Assembly: GCA_023382975.1 (NCBI GenBank)
Contig: JAHDXO010000026.1
Span: forward strand, 47,087 to 111,086
Length of the DNA: 64,000 bases
Direction of reading: 5' to 3'
Source: Pirellulaceae bacterium
Lineage (GTDB): Bacteria; Planctomycetota; Planctomycetia; Pirellulales; Pirellulaceae
Notes under the pieces: generated by a model
What the model saw: only the letters and a program-made list of their open reading frames with translations
Databases searched by the model: none
What the model was told of the DNA's origin: nothing
Shown here: positions 61,663 to 64,000 of the stretch, piece by piece
How the letters are laid out: every line of letters starts with the position of its first letter
Numbering within the stretch: the first letter of the stretch is position 1
Position numbers and translations under genes: made by a program

Positions 61663-62232
61663 ATGGAAGAACTGACTCTCGAACTGTTGATCGAAAAGAT
61701 CCAAAGCAGCAACGATGGCGAACGCGCCGCCGCGCGCGACGCAGCCGGCCCGGTGGGCGCCAAGGCCGTCGTGCCGCTGGCCAAGATCGCGGCGACCGGC
61801 GACTTGGAAATCGCACGCGCTGCGAACCGGGCGATGCAGAACATCGTCTACTACGCCGGACGTCCCGGGGCGGAAGGCGAGGCGAAAGCGGTGTCGGCCG
61901 AATTGCTCAAACTGCTGGGCGACGACCAACCCGCGCAACTGCGACGCGATGTGCTGTGGATGACCTGGCAGATCGCCAACGGCGAAGCGGTCGATTCGGT
62001 CGCCGCTCTGCTGGCCAAGCCGGAGATCCACGAGGACGCGCGCATGTGCTTGGAACGCCTACCCGGCGAGAAGGCGACCGCAGCCCTGCAAGCGGAGCTG
62101 GCCGCTGCCGCGGAATCCGACAAGCCCGCGCTGGCCCATTCGCTCCGCGTCCGCGGTGTGGAAGTGCCGGACGTCCCCGACCTGCGGCTCAAGCCGGTCA
62201 AGAAGACCGCGGTCCAGCCGGTAGGACGCTGA
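61663..62232 (+). CDS. Small HEAT-like helical protein
   Basis: 189 residues from ATG 61663 (M-E-E-L-T-L-E-L-L). It is all helical, with A-R-D-A-A-G-P-V-G-A-K-A-V-V-P-L-A-K-I-A and related repeats, resembling three or four HEAT/ARM repeats. It has no signal peptide, so it acts in the cytoplasm, unlike the HEAT lipoprotein at 25470. It probably binds a partner protein, perhaps linked to the oxidoreductase that precedes it on the same strand. No motif tells more. Confidence 0.6.
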   Translation: MEELTLELLIEKIQSSNDGERAAARDAAGPVGAKAVVPLAKIAATGDLEIARAANRAMQNIVYYAGRPGAEGEAKAVSAELLKLLGDDQPAQLRRDVLWMTWQIANGEAVDSVAALLAKPEIHEDARMCLERLPGEKATAALQAELAAAAESDKPALAHSLRVRGVEVPDVPDLRLKPVKKTAVQPVGR

Positions 62233-62283
62233 GTGGAAGCGACACGCACGACGAGCAGGTAAGGAATGGTGAGGGAATTTCGT

Positions 62284-63780
62284 ATGATGAGCAGCAAGGA
62301 ACGGAATCGCGGAACGATCGTAGGACAGGCTGCCAGCCTGTCCTTCCACCGTCGGCCCACCGGCGTCATCTCATGGCGACGGACGGGGCTAGGGTTAGTT
62401 GGCGGGACTCCGCTTCTGCTCGGATTCGGACTGCTCTCCCTGGCCATTCTTGCCGGCTGCTCGCCGCCACCCTCGCCGAGCGTCGCTCCGCCCGAGGAAA
62501 CCGCTGCTCGTCCAGAGGTTGCGCCGCCGGTCGACGCAGTGGACGAGCAGCCCGCCGACCCGTCGGACGCAACTCCGGCGGGCGACGCCCAGACGCTGGC
62601 CCCGTTGCTGCAACAGATCAAGCAGTGGGGCGGCCAAGTCGAATTCGACGCTCAAGGACGGCTGATCGCCATCGATTTGTTGCGGGCCAGTCTGTCCGAT
62701 GCGGATGTCGAACAACTGCTGGCCAGCGAACTGCCGCAACTGCAGCAGTTGAGGCTAAAAGGGGCCGAGATCACCGACGCTTCGATGCCCCGCGTGGCGC
62801 GGCTGACGAGTCTGACGACGCTGGATCTGGACACCGTCGGCGTCACCGATGACGGCGTGCGGGAATTGTCGGCCCTGAGTGTCTTGCAGACGTTGCGGCT
62901 GAATCGCTTGACCAGACTGTCGGATGCGGTCACGGCTTGCTTCCAGGAGTTTCCCAAGCTCGAACATTTGCTGCTGACCGACATCTACATCAGCGACGGC
63001 GGCCTGGAAGCGATCGCCACTCTGGAGAATTTGCGCACGCTGGATCTGGAAGGCAGCGACTTGATCGGCGACGGAGGTCTCGAACTGCTGGCCGGCATGA
63101 AGAACCTGCAATCGCTCCGCGTCCGCAGTCGCTCGGTCAGCGACACGGGATTGGAGTATCTGTCCGGGATGCCCCAACTGCGCACGTTGGCTGTCAAGGA
63201 TTCGCTGGCGGTTAGCGACTACGGACTGGAATTCGTGGGCCGGTTGACCAACCTGGAGGATCTGTCGCTGGCTCAGGCTTTTCAAGTCACCGACCAGGGA
63301 CTCGAGCATCTTGCCGGCTTGACCAAGCTGCGGCGTTTGGACCTTCGACGTTTGGCCCTGAACGGCAGCGGGCTGGTCCATCTACAGGGCATGACCGAGT
63401 TGGAGGCATTGGACTTGGGCGCCGCACCGCTCAGCGACGAAAGCTTGGCGCACCTGAAGCAACTGCCCCGTCTGTCGAACTTGAATTTGATGGCGACCCC
63501 GCTGACCGACGCCAGCATGAAACGCGTGGCCGAACTCACCGGTCTGCGAACCTTGATTCTGCGCGACGTCGAGATCTCCGACGCCGGCTTGGCGGAGTTA
63601 ACCGCCATCAGCAACCTGGGACGTCTCGAACTGCGCGGCGTGCCGATCACCGACGCCTCTGTGCCGCACCTGGTTAAACTCGGCCAACTGCGCGAACTGG
63701 ACATCGCCCAAACCAAGATCACCGAAGCCGGTCTGGCGGAACTGAAAAAAGCCCTGCCCAACGCACGGATCGCGTACTGA
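62284..63780 (+). CDS. Leucine-rich-repeat lipoprotein with a repeat-derived N-terminus
   Basis: 498 residues from ATG 62284, after GAGGGA; ATG 62266 is also in frame. The hydrophobic helix and lipobox L-A-G-C come unusually late, Cys59. The stretch before it includes V-G-Q-A-A-S-L-S-F-H-R-R, encoded by a copy of a dispersed palindrome (62323-62343), which has lengthened the signal's n-region. After a Pro/Ala linker, about thirteen leucine-rich repeats run to the end with the pattern L-x-x-L-x-x-L-x-L ... I-T-D-x-x-L. The repeats build a curved binding surface held at a membrane. The ligand is unknown. It follows the small HEAT-like gene by 51 bases and may be co-transcribed with it. Confidence 0.78.
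   Translation: MMSSKERNRGTIVGQAASLSFHRRPTGVISWRRTGLGLVGGTPLLLGFGLLSLAILAGCSPPPSPSVAPPEETAARPEVAPPVDAVDEQPADPSDATPAGDAQTLAPLLQQIKQWGGQVEFDAQGRLIAIDLLRASLSDADVEQLLASELPQLQQLRLKGAEITDASMPRVARLTSLTTLDLDTVGVTDDGVRELSALSVLQTLRLNRLTRLSDAVTACFQEFPKLEHLLLTDIYISDGGLEAIATLENLRTLDLEGSDLIGDGGLELLAGMKNLQSLRVRSRSVSDTGLEYLSGMPQLRTLAVKDSLAVSDYGLEFVGRLTNLEDLSLAQAFQVTDQGLEHLAGLTKLRRLDLRRLALNGSGLVHLQGMTELEALDLGAAPLSDESLAHLKQLPRLSNLNLMATPLTDASMKRVAELTGLRTLILRDVEISDAGLAELTAISNLGRLELRGVPITDASVPHLVKLGQLRELDIAQTKITEAGLAELKKALPNARIAY
62323..62343. repeat. CAGGCTG-type palindrome inside the LRR lipoprotein gene
   Basis: Arms GGACAGGC and GCCTGTCC with a 5-base loop, matching the element at 34214-34232. It is in frame in the signal-peptide region. 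Confidence 0.75.
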
Positions 63781-63888
63781 TGCCAGTCCCGCTTTGAACG
63801 ACGACGTCATCCATGGATTGGCAGGGTCGGACACGGTTCGCGCAAAGTTGCCGGACGAGATATCACTCGCCGTCGCCAACCGCGGCGG

Positions 63889-64000
63889 CTACGACGAGTA
63901 GCGATCGATGCCGAGCAAGTGCTCGATTTCTTGCGACTCGCGCACCAGCCCCCGCTGGTCGATCCGCCGGGGCAAGTAGCTACCGTCATCATGCGCGAGG
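63889..64000 (-). CDS. C-terminal end of a gene entering from the right edge
   Basis: 36 residues and a TAG stop. The tail has an ordinary protein composition (P-R-R-I-D-Q-R-G-L-V, E-I-E-H-L-L-G-I-D-R-Y) and continues beyond the window. I recognise no family. The frame is short, so this is tentative. Confidence 0.35.
   Translation of the reverse strand, partial: LAHDDGSYLPRRIDQRGLVRESQEIEHLLGIDRYSS

Overview
The window reads as chromosomal DNA of a planctomycete, probably of the Pirellula/Rhodopirellula kind. The evidence is the gene content: three secreted sulfatases, a Tat-exported Gfo/Idh/MocA oxidoreductase, a ThuA-domain protein, an ECF sigma factor coupled to a Ser/Thr kinase with WD40 repeats, very large membrane or surface proteins, zinc-ribbon and beta-propeller proteins, a leucine-rich-repeat lipoprotein, and many GC-rich genes spaced by short palindromic repeats. 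No rRNA, tRNA, CRISPR array or intact insertion sequence was seen. All calls come from reading the sequence; no database search or folding was run.

Layout. 1-3474: the end of a cadherin-like surface protein and a small cohesin-like secreted protein. 3475-4671: one small membrane protein in repeat-bearing DNA. 4672-9682: three genes joined by two 4-base stop/start overlaps, encoding an MddA-like membrane S-methyltransferase, an ECF sigma factor and a kinase/WD40 receptor. 9683-11450: a decayed kinase fragment and two antitoxin-like genes without toxins. 12020-18109: a 2029-residue membrane protein. 18129-19856: a ThuA/TIM-barrel fusion. 25168-19859 (minus): a four-gene ABC-2 export operon. 25470-31054: a HEAT lipoprotein and a 1585-residue membrane protein with a caspase-like domain lacking its cysteine. 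31195-36207: a PaaK/CapK-like ligase, a sulfatase and a 4-alpha-glucanotransferase. 36454-40156: a MarR regulator with an oversized TolC-like protein. 43403-40234 (minus): two zinc-ribbon membrane proteins followed by ruvB. 43677-49872: an orphan response regulator, an enolase-superfamily enzyme, glycerol kinase, an alpha/beta hydrolase and an overlapping two-gene module with a HEPN-like second member. 51414-54860 and beyond (minus): an MFS transporter, a ceramidase-like hydrolase and two sulfatases. 56647-64000: a zinc-ribbon/propeller protein, an oxidoreductase, a small HEAT-like protein, an LRR lipoprotein and the edge of another gene.

Taken together, the window mixes sulfated-polysaccharide and carbon catabolism with envelope functions and planctomycete-type signalling. 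The most unusual features are the dispersed palindromes, two of which lie inside protein-coding genes, the HEPN-like module, the pseudo-caspase, and the kinase remnant that continues in frame behind an intact kinase's stop codon.
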